Assembly (NCBI RefSeq): GCF_049994905.1 | Contig: NZ_CP188258.1 | Coordinates: 3,472,001-3,536,000, forward strand | Length of the DNA: 64,000 nucleotides | Direction: 5' to 3' | Origin: Diaminobutyricibacter sp049994905 | GTDB lineage: Bacteria > Actinomycetota > Actinomycetes > Actinomycetales > Microbacteriaceae | Shown: positions 25,332-33,741 of the stretch, piece by piece | Layout of the letters: each line of letters opens with the position of its first letter | How positions within the stretch are numbered: the first letter of the stretch is position 1 | The notes under the pieces: generated by a model | What the model was told of the DNA's origin: nothing | The model's database searches: none | The model's input: the letters and a program-made list of their open reading frames with translations, nothing else | Position numbers and translations under genes: made by a program

Positions 25332-26828
25332 ATGACCCGGACAGACGCAACGGCGCGACCGTCAGAGAACGGCGCGTCGGGCGAACACACCCACGACCTG
25401 AAGGCTGACGGCGTCAGTGCAGCCGGATCGGTCGTCATGGCGGTCGCCGGAAGCGCCCCCGCCTACTCGATCGCGGCAACGACAGCTACCCTCGTCGCCG
25501 CAGCAGGACTCGCAAGCCCCGCAGCACTGCTCTGGTGCGGCCTCCCGATGCTCGGCATCGCGTGGGCTTTCGCCTTCCTCGGACGTGCCGACGTCAACGC
25601 CGGCGCCGCCTACTCGTGGGTCGGACGCGCGCTGCACCCCATCCTCGGCTTCCTGTCCGGCTGGGCCCTCGTCATCTCGGCAACGATCTTCATGGTCGCA
25701 GGCGCCCTGCCCGCCGGCGTGATGACCGTCGCCCTGTTCGGCGGTGACCAGAACAACGTGCCGCTCGTGACCGGTGTCGGGGCCGTCTGGTTCCTCATCA
25801 TGGCCGTCTGTGTTCTCGTCGGTGTGCAGATCACCGCCCGCGCGCAGTGGATCATGTCGACCATCGAGGTCGGCATCCTCTTCGTGTTCGCGATCGTCGC
25901 GATCATCCGCGCCGCGACCGGCGCCCACGCCGGCCCCTCATTCTCATGGGACTGGCTGAGCTTCGCGCACTTCACCGGACCCGGCGCCTTCATCGCGGCA
26001 GCCCTCGTCGCCGCGTTCTACTACTGGGGCTGGGATGTCGCCTCGAACCTGAACGAAGAAACGAAGGATGGCCACAAGAACGCCGGCATCGGCGGCATCA
26101 TCGGCGTCATCATCGTCTTCCTCCTCTTCGAGGTCTTCACGATCGCCACCCTCGTGATGCTGCCCGCGAAGACCATCGAAGAGAACAGCGGCAACGTGCT
26201 GGGCGCGCTCGGCCAGGTCATCTGGCCCGGCGTCGGCGGCAACATCCTCGTCATCGCCGTCGTGCTCTCGACGATCGCAACGCTGGAGACCACCCTGATC
26301 CAGGTCACCCGTTCGCTCTTCGCGATGGGCCGCGACAACACCATCCCCGCCGCCTTCGGCCGTACGCACAAGAAGTGGAAGACGCCGGCCTTCGCCACCC
26401 TGGTGGTCGTCGGTGTCTCGCTCGTGCTGTTCATCGGCTCCAACTTCCTCGGAAGCGTCGGAGAAATCCTGTCGAACGCCATCAGCTCGATCGGCCTGCA
26501 GATCGCGTTCTACTACGCGCTCGCCGGAATCGCCGTCGTCGTCGCCTATCGCAAGATCATTTTCACGTCGGTGAAGAACTTCATCTTCATCGGCCTGTGG
26601 CCGGCGATCGGTGCGATCTTCATGATCGTGATCTTCGGCTTCTCGATCCCGAGCCTCGACCCGATCGTCATCGCGATCGGCATCGGCACCCTGGCGCTCG
26701 GCATCGTGCCGATCATCATCTACTGGAAGAAGGGCGCGGCATACTTCAAGCGCCGCCCGCTCGAACTGCCCGACGAACTCGACGCCAAGGCGCCCGAGAA
26801 CATCGACGAGCGTCCCCCGGTCGTCTAG
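25332..26828 (+). CDS. APC superfamily amino acid/polyamine permease
   Basis: 498 residues with about 12 membrane segments. The hydrophilic N-terminus (to about residue 32) is followed by the first APC helix (SAAGSVVMAVAGSAPAYSIAAT) with the unwound GS-A-P motif, and by GRADVNAGAAYSWVGRALHP. The FYYWGWDVASNLNEETKD segment near 228 matches the substrate-binding sixth helix. It imports an amino acid or amine in symport or exchange; the substrate is unknown. CAGGAG precedes the ATG, and a strong terminator follows at 26852. Confidence 0.9.
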   Translation: MTRTDATARPSENGASGEHTHDLKADGVSAAGSVVMAVAGSAPAYSIAATTATLVAAAGLASPAALLWCGLPMLGIAWAFAFLGRADVNAGAAYSWVGRALHPILGFLSGWALVISATIFMVAGALPAGVMTVALFGGDQNNVPLVTGVGAVWFLIMAVCVLVGVQITARAQWIMSTIEVGILFVFAIVAIIRAATGAHAGPSFSWDWLSFAHFTGPGAFIAAALVAAFYYWGWDVASNLNEETKDGHKNAGIGGIIGVIIVFLLFEVFTIATLVMLPAKTIEENSGNVLGALGQVIWPGVGGNILVIAVVLSTIATLETTLIQVTRSLFAMGRDNTIPAAFGRTHKKWKTPAFATLVVVGVSLVLFIGSNFLGSVGEILSNAISSIGLQIAFYYALAGIAVVVAYRKIIFTSVKNFIFIGLWPAIGAIFMIVIFGFSIPSLDPIVIAIGIGTLALGIVPIIIYWKKGAAYFKRRPLELPDELDAKAPENIDERPPVV

Positions 26829-26851
26829 CGAACACCCAGCTGCCCGAAACA

Positions 26852-26891
26852 GAAGTGGCCCCAGAATGATTCAGGGGCCACTTCCGTTTTT
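26852..26891 (+). terminator. Rho-independent terminator of the permease gene
   Basis: An 11-bp perfect stem (26852-26862 with 26874-26884), with a further inner GAAT/ATTC pairing, followed by CGTTTTT. It ends 24 bases or more after the permease stop and insulates the hydrolase gene downstream. Confidence 0.93.
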
Positions 26892-26936
26892 CACCGGCGC
26901 CCGCACGACACATCGACACGCAACGAGGAGTGACCC

Positions 26937-27497
26937 GTGGCACGACTACTGGTGATCGTCGACATCCAGAACGACTACTTCCCCGGCGGCGCGTACCCGC
27001 TCGTGGGCACCGAGGCCGCGGCAGATCGGGCGAGCGCCCTGCTCGCGTACTTCCGGGAGAGCGGCGAACCGGTCGTGCACGTGCAGCATGTCTGGGACGC
27101 CCCGGATGCGACCTTCATGCGCCCGGGAACCCACGGTGTCGAGATCAACGACGCTGTCGCTCCCCTCGCCGACGAGCCTGTCGTTCTGAAGGGGTCACCG
27201 AACTCGTTCCTTGGCACGGACCTGGAGCAGCGCGTGCGTGACGCCGCGGTCGACGACGTCGTCATCGTGGGCATGATGACGAGCATGTGCGTGGACTCGA
27301 CCGTGCGCGCAGCCGCGGATCTTGGGTTCGCGGTGACCGTCGCATCCGACGCCTGCGCGGCTCCCGACCTCGAGTTCGGCGGCACCGTGATTCCCGGGGA
27401 CGTGGTGCACGCCGCGTTCCTCGCGGCGCTCGGTGACGGTTTCGCGACCGTCACGACCGTCGGCGAGCTCATCCAGCACGCGCACGCCGAGGCCTAG
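26937..27497 (+). CDS. Isochorismatase-family cysteine hydrolase
   Basis: 186 residues. The catalytic triad of the family is visible: Asp9 in VIVDIQNDYFPGG, Lys85 in VVLKGSPNSF and Cys118 in GMMTSMCVDST, with the cis-peptide segment GMMTSM. Members hydrolyse nicotinamide, isochorismate or related amides; the exact substrate is not evident. The GTG start at 26937 has GAGGAG upstream. Confidence 0.88.
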   Translation: MARLLVIVDIQNDYFPGGAYPLVGTEAAADRASALLAYFRESGEPVVHVQHVWDAPDATFMRPGTHGVEINDAVAPLADEPVVLKGSPNSFLGTDLEQRVRDAAVDDVVIVGMMTSMCVDSTVRAAADLGFAVTVASDACAAPDLEFGGTVIPGDVVHAAFLAALGDGFATVTTVGELIQHAHAEA

Positions 27498-27510
27498 CCC
27501 CGCCAGCTCT

Positions 27511-27575
27511 CCGTCGACCACAGGGAAAAGCACCTCAATCTCGCGTATTGGGGTGTCTTTTCATGTGCTCGACGG
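27511..27575. terminator. Long palindromic bidirectional terminator element (second copy)
   Basis: Outer arms CCGTCGA/TCGACGG (27511-27517, 27569-27575) and inner arms 27525-27539 with 27547-27562 (one bulge, one wobble) form a nearly continuous stem of about 30 bp. It lies just after the hydrolase stop and ahead of the convergent ArsR gene. Its core (CACAGG, GAAAAG, CACC, then GGGGTG, CTTTTC, TGTGCTCG) matches the element at 10419-10475. Confidence 0.62.
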
Positions 27576-27624
27576 GTGTCGGCGGCGAGGTGGCTGGGCG
27601 CCCGTGTGCCCACGTTGTGAACTC

Positions 27625-27667
27625 GTGCACAGGTTGCAGCGTATGCACGGGTTCAGAACCTGTGCAC
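27625..27667. repeat. 11-bp inverted repeat near the ArsR-gene end
   Basis: GTGCACAGGTT (27625-27635) and AACCTGTGCAC (27657-27667) are perfectly complementary across 21 bases. The spacer and flank contain two more TGCACGGG copies. It is downstream of the minus-strand ArsR gene and could be its terminator or a regulator site. Confidence 0.45.
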
Positions 27668-27691
27668 GGGCGAACCCGGACTCGCGGCCGA

Positions 27692-28255
27692 CTACTCGGC
27701 GATGCGGTGCAGCACGAAGAGGCCGCCATGGATCGGCTGGTCCATGCGCTCGTGCTCCGTGAGCACATACTCGTCGAGGATGGCCACGATGCGCAGATCG
27801 AGCTCCTCGAGCTGTGCAGGTGAGAGGTGCAGCGCGAACCGCTCGAACGTTTCGACGGCTCCGGGGCCCGCCTCGCGAAATTCCTCCTGGAACGCCTCGA
27901 TGGGCGGCAGGTAGCGGTCGACGCCGTTGGCGCCCAGAGGGTCGTTCAGCCACCACGACTGCCCGCTCGACCGGTAAGGCTTCTCGAGGGCGCCGCTCGG
28001 CCCCGTGCGTACGGGAGCCGGCACCAGCAGGCCGGCGTCGACGAGTTTGCGCACGTGGTAGAGCACGGTGCCCGGGTCCTGGTCGAGCCGGTCGGCGAGC
28101 TCTTTGTTGGTCAGTTCGTGCTGCGCACAGAGGCGAAGGATGCGGGCCCGCAACGGGTGGGCGAGCGCCTTCGCTTCGCTGACGGTCGCCTCTCGCCGCC
28201 GGTCACGAGGGTCGACATCGAGTCCGGTCGGCACAACGTTCTGAGTTTCCGTCAC
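27692..28255 (-). CDS. ArsR-type winged-helix transcriptional regulator
   Basis: 187 residues from GTG 28255. The winged helix is at about residues 25-90: SEAKALAHPLRARILRLCAQHELTNKELADRLDQDPGTV, followed by the wing LLVPAPVRTGPSG. The C-terminal 100 residues (helical, with FAL HLSPAQLEEL) are longer than in minimal ArsR proteins and may bind a ligand. It is divergent from the MFS exporter and probably controls it. A longer ATG start at 28327 would nearly touch the MFS start codon and lacks a ribosome binding site. Confidence 0.8.
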   Translation of the reverse strand: MTETQNVVPTGLDVDPRDRRREATVSEAKALAHPLRARILRLCAQHELTNKELADRLDQDPGTVLYHVRKLVDAGLLVPAPVRTGPSGALEKPYRSSGQSWWLNDPLGANGVDRYLPPIEAFQEEFREAGPGAVETFERFALHLSPAQLEELDLRIVAILDEYVLTEHERMDQPIHGGLFVLHRIAE

Positions 28256-28294
28256 GTCCTCATGATAACCAATGATCGAGATTCTTCCATCACC

Positions 28295-28323
28295 TTGAAC
28301 TTTCTCAATCGATGTGCAATTCT
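28295..28323 (+). promoter_or_regulatory. Putative promoter of the MFS gene
   Basis: TTGAAC (28295-28300) and AATTCT (28318-28323) are 17 bases apart, with the GTG start codon only 7 bases after the -10. The transcript would be leaderless or nearly so. The region is the most A+T-rich stretch between the divergent ArsR and MFS genes. Confidence 0.35.
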
Positions 28324-28329
28324 CCATAG

Positions 28330-29646
28330 GTGACCAGTTCGAACCCTTCCCCCGGCACCGGCGACAGCGCGACCAGCACGGCGAACGCGGCGAACCCGGG
28401 CAGCGAAGGCCGCACTGACACCGCGACGGCCAGGCTCGGCACCCCGTTCTGGCGGCTCTGGTCGTCTGACGGACTCTCGAACCTCGCCGACGGCATCCTC
28501 AAAGTCGCTCTGCCCCTGCTCGCCCTCGAATTCACGCGTAGCCCCACCCTGATCGCCGGACTGGCTTTCGCGTTCACGCTCCCATGGCTGCTCTTCGCCC
28601 TGCCGGCCGGCGCACTCGCCGACCGCATCGACCGCCGTCGCATGATGCTCACGGCGAATATCGCCCGCGCGACGATCGTCGGCGTGATCGCCCTCGCGGC
28701 CGCGTTCGGTTTCGGCTCGATCTGGATCCTCTACATCGGCGCTTTCGCCGTGGGAATGGCCGAGACGATCTACGACACGTCGGCCCAGTCGATCCTGCCG
28801 CAGGTCGTCAAACGCGACCTGCTCCCCCGCGCAAACGCCCGCCTCTACGTCGCCGAAACGATCGCCAACCAGTTCATCGGGCCGCCCCTCGGCGGCGTGC
28901 TCGCTGCGGTAGGCGCGGTCGCGGCACTCGCCACGCCGGCAGGCCTGTGGCTCGTCGCGGTGGGAGCGCTGCTGCTCATGCGCGGATCATTCAAGGTCGA
29001 ACGGACCGGGAGCACCACCATCCGGGCCGACATCGCCGAAGGCCTGCGTTTCCTCTGGCGGCACAGCGTGCTGCGCGCCCTTGCGATCATGACGGGCGTG
29101 TTCAACCTCGCGTCAAACGCTGCGTTCGCCGTCTTCGTGCTCTACGCCGTCGGCCCGTCGTCGCCCATGAAGCTCACCGAGCCGCAGTACGGCATCCTCC
29201 TGACCTGCCTCGCGATCGGCAGCGTCGCGGGGTCGTTCGTCGCGGTGCCGCTCGAACGCCGGCTGGGCCGGGCGCGCACGATCGCCGTTTCGATGCTCGG
29301 GCCCGCCCTCATGGTGGGGGTTCCCGCGCTGACCAGCAATGCCTGGGTCATCGGCGCCGCATTCTTCTTCGGAGGAGCCGGAGTGATCATGTGGAACGTG
29401 ATCGTCGTCTCGTTCCGCCAGCGCGCCACGCCCGACCGCCTGCTCGGTCGTGTCAACAGCGCCTACCGGCTCGTCGCCTGGGGAACGATGCCGATCGGTG
29501 CGGCGATCGGAGGGGTGCTCGCCCAGTTGCTCGGCGTGACAGCCGTGTTCGCCATCATGACGGCGGTCGTGCTCTCGATGTTCCTGTTCCTGTTCGTGGT
29601 GACGGATGCCCACATGAAAGCCGCGGAGGAGCATCCGGCCGACTGA
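28330..29646 (+). CDS. MFS transporter (enterobactin-exporter-like)
   Basis: 438 residues, 12 probable membrane helices after a hydrophilic 30-residue N-terminus. The MFS loop between helices 2 and 3 reads GALADRIDRRRMML near residue 95, and FRQRATPDRLLGRVNSAYRLVAWG near 365 is typical of the MFS_3 / tetracycline-macrolide exporter branch. It probably exports a small molecule by proton antiport. Divergent from the ArsR-type regulator. GTG start, no ribosome binding site, consistent with a leaderless mRNA. Confidence 0.88.
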   Translation: MTSSNPSPGTGDSATSTANAANPGSEGRTDTATARLGTPFWRLWSSDGLSNLADGILKVALPLLALEFTRSPTLIAGLAFAFTLPWLLFALPAGALADRIDRRRMMLTANIARATIVGVIALAAAFGFGSIWILYIGAFAVGMAETIYDTSAQSILPQVVKRDLLPRANARLYVAETIANQFIGPPLGGVLAAVGAVAALATPAGLWLVAVGALLLMRGSFKVERTGSTTIRADIAEGLRFLWRHSVLRALAIMTGVFNLASNAAFAVFVLYAVGPSSPMKLTEPQYGILLTCLAIGSVAGSFVAVPLERRLGRARTIAVSMLGPALMVGVPALTSNAWVIGAAFFFGGAGVIMWNVIVVSFRQRATPDRLLGRVNSAYRLVAWGTMPIGAAIGGVLAQLLGVTAVFAIMTAVVLSMFLFLFVVTDAHMKAAEEHPAD

Positions 29647-29679
29647 GACGGCCGCGTGACGATCCGGCGACGTGCGCGA

Positions 29680-30204
29680 TCAGGCCGAATGCGCAGGCGA
29701 CCCCGAGCCGGGCTCACTGGACTGAGACGACTTCGCCCACGACGTCGTCTCACTGGTCGCGAGCGCCTCGATGCGTTCGACGAGCAACGGGACAGGGTCG
29801 CCGGTCGCGTAGTCGCCGGCGCGAGCCGTGTACAGGCTGCGCTGGGAGGCGATCGACGTCGCGGTGATCCGGTAGCGGATCCAGTTGTCATGCCACTGGA
29901 ACAGCTGCTGCGCTCCCTCGAGCACGACGATCGCCGCACCAAGGCTGGCGGTCAGCCAGGTCGGCGCGTGGACCGCGACGGCTACCGGCACTCCGGCAGC
30001 GAGGACGAGCTGGATCACCTTGACGGTGAGATACCAGACCCGCGAATAGCCGGCATGTCGCTGGTACCAGGCGAGCTGCGACGTGATGCGCGCTTCGACC
30101 GCCGACGGCTCGGGCTCCTCGATGTCAGGGTCGGGGCCCAGGCCGGGGCCGGGGCCCGGCGACACTGCCGGCAACGGGATGATCGGGGGTTCTGCAGCAG
30201 TCAT
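29680..30204 (-). CDS. DUF4231 membrane protein
   Basis: 174 residues. A proline- and glycine-rich N-terminus (to about residue 30), then SAVEARITSQLAWYQRHAGYSRVWYLTVKVIQLVLAAGVP, two membrane helices (about 57-75 and 80-100), and the conserved LFQWHDNWIRYRITATSI segment, all typical of DUF4231 / SLATT-like proteins. Some SLATT-type proteins are predicted pore-forming effectors in nucleotide-signalling defence systems, but nothing here links this gene to one. GGAGG precedes the ATG. Confidence 0.8.
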   Translation of the reverse strand: MTAAEPPIIPLPAVSPGPGPGLGPDPDIEEPEPSAVEARITSQLAWYQRHAGYSRVWYLTVKVIQLVLAAGVPVAVAVHAPTWLTASLGAAIVVLEGAQQLFQWHDNWIRYRITATSIASQRSLYTARAGDYATGDPVPLLVERIEALATSETTSWAKSSQSSEPGSGSPAHSA

Positions 30205-30300
30205 GGGACATCCTCCGTCCGACCCGCCGGACCCGGCACGCGCATCCGATGCGGATGGCGAAACCCTAGTGTTCCCCGGTCGCAACCGCAATGGAACCGG

Positions 30301-31740
30301 TCAGGCGCTCTGTACGTCCTCACGGAACACGGATGCGGCGGGTACGGGTGTAGGGATGTTCCCGCTGCCCTCCCCCGCCCAGCGCAGGCCCTCACGGCGC
30401 AGTTCGAGCTGGGAGACGATGATCGCCGCGAGGTCCTGCAGGTTCTCGATGTCGGCCTGCGAGGCCGAACCCGGCTTGAAGTCCAGGACCGACAGCGTGC
30501 CGATCACCTGACCGTCCTGCCGCTTCAGCGGCACCCCGACGTAGAAGCGGAGCGCGAGCGGCCCCTCGACGAGTGAGCTGCCCTGGGCACGGGCATCCAG
30601 GCGCGCATCTTCGACGACTACCGGCTCGTCCTGTGGAACCGTCGCCTTCGACAGGTCGACCTCGCGTGCGATGCGTGCGACGTCGGCACCGTAATGAGAC
30701 GTGAACCACGTGCGATCGTGGTCGACGACGCTCACGATCGAGATCGGGGCTGCGAACATCCGGGCGGCCATGGCCGTCGCCCGGTCGAGGGCTTCGGTGG
30801 GCAGCGTGTCGAGCGCCGTCGCCTCGACGGCAGCCTGGTCGTCGGCGCGGTCCGCCGGGAAGAGCACCTCGGTGTCCTTGTGGCGGCCGCTTTCGGCGAT
30901 CACGATCTGCTTCAGGATGGACACCAGCTCGCGACCCTGTGGCCGATCGCCGGGAGCGCGGCTGGTCATCGCCCGGAGCAGGGTGCGCCACCGCTCCGGC
31001 AGCTCCTCGGGGATGCGCGGATCGCGACCCAGGCGCGCAACGGCGGTCTCCACCATGGAGCCCGGGAATTCCTTGCGCAGGGTGAAACACTCGAGCAGCA
31101 CCAGCCCGAGCGAATAGATATCCGTAGCCCCCGTGACCTCCCCGCCGCTCGCCTGTTCCGGGCTGAGGTAGGCGGCCGTTCCCGTGGTCATGCCCTCGGC
31201 GGTCATCCGCTCGACGTCGTCGGACAGGGCGATGCCGAAGTCCGTGAGTTTGGCGCGCGCACGGGTCGCACCGTTGCCGTAGTCCACCAGGAGGATGTTG
31301 GAGGGTTTGATGTCGCGATGGATGACACGCTGGCCGTGCACGTATTCGAGCACTTCCGCCATGTCGTACCCGATCTCGCCGATGTGCCGCCCCGAGATGG
31401 GCGCCTCGAAAAGCCGCGTCTGCAGGTTGGTGCCGTTCACCAGGGGCATCACGATGAAGCGTCGCGCACGGCCGCTCGAGTCGCGCGCCACGCCTGCGTC
31501 GATCATCGTCACCAGTCCGTGGTGGTCGAGACTTGCCAGCACGACGAATTCGCTCTCCTGGGGGGCGCCGTCACCGACGCCGGCGTGGAAGAGCTTGACA
31601 GCGACCTGCCGGCCGAGCGCCTCGTCGTGGGCGCGGTAGACCGTCGCCATTCCTCCGCGACCGATCGCGGAATCCAGGCGATACCGGTTGGCGAACACCT
31701 GGCCGACCGGATCGTCATCACCGACATGGTGGGTGGCCAT
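30301..31740 (-). CDS. Serine/threonine protein kinase fused to a GAF domain
   Basis: 479 residues. Kinase domain 20-270: glycine loop GRGGMATVYRAHD, VAVKLF lysine, catalytic loop HRDIKPSN, DFG in TDFGIA and the activation-loop end GTAAYLSPEQ. A GAF domain follows at about 320-460 (TAMAARMFAAPISIVSVVDHDRTWF, then FYVGVPLK and GTLSVLDF). There is no membrane segment and no PASTA repeat, unlike PknB-type receptors, so it should be a cytosolic kinase whose activity may be tuned by a small ligand or redox state. Its targets are unknown. Confidence 0.9.
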   Translation of the reverse strand: MATHHVGDDDPVGQVFANRYRLDSAIGRGGMATVYRAHDEALGRQVAVKLFHAGVGDGAPQESEFVVLASLDHHGLVTMIDAGVARDSSGRARRFIVMPLVNGTNLQTRLFEAPISGRHIGEIGYDMAEVLEYVHGQRVIHRDIKPSNILLVDYGNGATRARAKLTDFGIALSDDVERMTAEGMTTGTAAYLSPEQASGGEVTGATDIYSLGLVLLECFTLRKEFPGSMVETAVARLGRDPRIPEELPERWRTLLRAMTSRAPGDRPQGRELVSILKQIVIAESGRHKDTEVLFPADRADDQAAVEATALDTLPTEALDRATAMAARMFAAPISIVSVVDHDRTWFTSHYGADVARIAREVDLSKATVPQDEPVVVEDARLDARAQGSSLVEGPLALRFYVGVPLKRQDGQVIGTLSVLDFKPGSASQADIENLQDLAAIIVSQLELRREGLRWAGEGSGNIPTPVPAASVFREDVQSA

Positions 31741-31819
31741 CGTCACCTGCTTTCTGTTCACAGTGTGACGGACCTGAGCGATTTTCACCAAGCCGAAATC
31801 CGGGGCTTGACGAGGGAAT

Positions 31820-32581
31820 CTATTGAGAGTATTCGTCGTTCCGGCGCCACCAGAAGCCGGGCTCGTTGCGTCCGAAAGGCGCGCGGTCGAGCCACTGGTA
31901 CATGCCCCAGAGGGCGTCGACGCCCCGCTCATAGGTTGAGTACGTGTGGTAGACGACGCCGTCGTCGAGAACGAAAGCGCTCATCCCCGGCCCTTCCCGC
32001 CGGTAGGTCTCCCAGTCCGTCCCGACCGTTGCGCCGAGCTCCTCGAACCAGACGCGCCCGTCACCCTCCGGCGGCCGCAGGTCGATGGTGCGGTAGTTGT
32101 AGTCCACCGCGCCGGCGCGCCACTCCGCCTCGGTGTGCGACGTGTGGAAATCGAAGTTGAAGTCGCTGCCGAACGAGGATGCCCACGGGAACGTCCACCC
32201 CATCCGCTGCTTGTACGCCTGCAGCTGCGGCAGCGGCGCCCGGGAGACGGCGAAGAACGAGACGTCGTGGTTCTCGAGGTGCACGACGGAGCCGTTGAAC
32301 CCATCCGCGATCGCCGAGCACGACCGGCAGCCGGCCTCGTAATCCGGGCCGAACATGAAGTGGTATACGAGCAGCTGCGAGCGTCCACGGAAGAGGTCGG
32401 CGAGGGATGCGGTGCCCTCGTCGGTCTCGAAGCGGTACTCCTTGTCGATGCGCACCCAGGGCAGCTCCTGCCGGCGTCGCGCCAGCTCGTCGCCGCGGTG
32501 CGTCAGCTCCTTCTCTGCGTCGAGCAGTTCCAGGCGCGCGGCGAGCCATTCCTCGCGCGTTCCGATCGTGTGGTCGGTCAT
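31820..32581 (-). CDS. DUF899 thioredoxin-like protein
   Basis: 253 residues, DUF899 family with a thioredoxin-like fold. The characteristic core is LVYHFMFGPDYEAGCRSCSAIADGFNG; Cys85 and Cys88 form a CxxC. WTFPWASSFGSDFNFDF near 128 and GVYHTYSTYERG-like VVYHTYSTYERG near 210 are also typical. A redox role is likely but not shown. It is the last gene of the ArsR-SRPBCC-DUF2182-DUF899 series on this strand. Confidence 0.86.
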   Translation of the reverse strand: MTDHTIGTREEWLAARLELLDAEKELTHRGDELARRRQELPWVRIDKEYRFETDEGTASLADLFRGRSQLLVYHFMFGPDYEAGCRSCSAIADGFNGSVVHLENHDVSFFAVSRAPLPQLQAYKQRMGWTFPWASSFGSDFNFDFHTSHTEAEWRAGAVDYNYRTIDLRPPEGDGRVWFEELGATVGTDWETYRREGPGMSAFVLDDGVVYHTYSTYERGVDALWGMYQWLDRAPFGRNEPGFWWRRNDEYSQ

Positions 32582-32612
32582 GATGCCTTCTCCTTCGTCC
32601 TTCTTCTTTCGT

Positions 32613-33263
32613 TCACATGGCGGGCACGAGGCCTGGGACCCACGACGGAGCGACGACGATGAGCACTCCGAGGCCGAGGATCGCCAGGGCGACCGGAATG
32701 TCGATCACCGGTCGTGGCGCGACGAGTTTCTGCACGACGACGACGGCCGCGATGAGGAACATCCACGGGACGCTCATCACACTCAGCGCCACCAGCAGCA
32801 GCATGAGCCCGATGCTCGATCCCACGCAACACAGGCCGAACACGAAGCCCGAGCGGATGCTGTCCCTGCAGCGTTCGCGGAACCTCCGCTTGAGGGGGGT
32901 CAGCTCGTACACGCCGGCCGCGATCGCCACCACGCCGGCGACGAGCGCGGTGTGGGGCCGGTAGAGGGCGTACACGACGAGGCCGACGAGCGTCCAGACG
33001 GCGAGGTAGGCGGCGATGAACGCAGGGACGGAGCGGGCGCGACCGCTCGCTTCGGCGCTGCGCACGACCGCGGGAGCGGCGCCAGGCAACATCATCGCCG
33101 CCATCATCGCGATCCAGAGGGGCACGAAGAACGCGAGCGGTCCGAGCGAGGTCGCGACACCCATGTCCATGCCGTTCGCCTGCCACAGCGTGACGACCCA
33201 TGCTGCTGTTGCGAGGCCGAGCGTCGCGGTCAGCGCGGTGACTCGGAGTCGTAAGGCGTTCAT
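32613..33263 (-). CDS. DUF2182 predicted metal-binding membrane protein
   Basis: 216 residues with about six membrane helices. The family signature is present: WIAMMAAMMLPGAAPAV near residue 50, GVYELTPLKRRFRERCRD near 121 and GFVFGLCCVGSSIGLML near 142, with the conserved cysteines. Function unknown; the family is often near ArsR/SRPBCC and DUF1326 genes. It lies 31 bases upstream of the DUF899 gene in the same operon. Confidence 0.86.
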   Translation of the reverse strand: MNALRLRVTALTATLGLATAAWVVTLWQANGMDMGVATSLGPLAFFVPLWIAMMAAMMLPGAAPAVVRSAEASGRARSVPAFIAAYLAVWTLVGLVVYALYRPHTALVAGVVAIAAGVYELTPLKRRFRERCRDSIRSGFVFGLCCVGSSIGLMLLLVALSVMSVPWMFLIAAVVVVQKLVAPRPVIDIPVALAILGLGVLIVVAPSWVPGLVPAM

Positions 33264-33282
33264 CTGACCCTCCTGCGTTCTT

Positions 33283-33741
33283 TCAGCCGCGCGAGCTGAG
33301 GCTGCGCGCGACGGCGAGCCGGTCGAGGGCTTCGAGGCAGGCGACCCACCCGCCCGAGTGGGCATCCCAGGCGCGACGGCTCGGCAGGCCCTCGTGGGTG
33401 ACGGCCACCTCCGTACCGTTGGCGACCTCGGTGAAGTCGACGGTGACGGTGGTCTCCTTGTCGTCGGTGTTCGGGGAAAACCAGGTGAACGACAGCCGAC
33501 GCGGCCGGTCGATGACGAGGTACGTTCCCCGGTGCGGGAGCGACTCCGACGGGGTGTGCACCATGACGGTGAATTCGCCGCCGACGCGCGGATCGGTCGT
33601 CGCTTCGGCGCGGGTTACCGGGCCAGCCGTCATCCACGTCGCGAAGCTGTCGGCGTCGGTCCAGGCGTCGAAGATGACGTCGGCCGGTGCGGCGATGACG
33701 CGCTTGACGATGAGCGGGCTGCTCGGAGTGTACACAGTCAT
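33283..33741 (-). CDS. SRPBCC / AHSA1-like domain protein
   Basis: 152 residues. VKRVIAAPADVIFDAWTDADSFATWM at residues 12-37 and the C-terminal GGWVACLEALDRL helix define an AHSA1-type START-like protein with a hydrophobic cavity. Pairing with an ArsR-family gene through an ATGA overlap is a very common arrangement; the ligand is unknown. Middle gene of the autoregulated operon. Confidence 0.9.
   Translation of the reverse strand: MTVYTPSSPLIVKRVIAAPADVIFDAWTDADSFATWMTAGPVTRAEATTDPRVGGEFTVMVHTPSESLPHRGTYLVIDRPRRLSFTWFSPNTDDKETTVTVDFTEVANGTEVAVTHEGLPSRRAWDAHSGGWVACLEALDRLAVARSLSSRG

Noticed and set aside
28256..28327. Longer start for the ArsR gene at ATG 28327
   Set aside because: It would cover the probable MFS promoter and lacks a ribosome binding site, and the added residues have no similarity to regulators.
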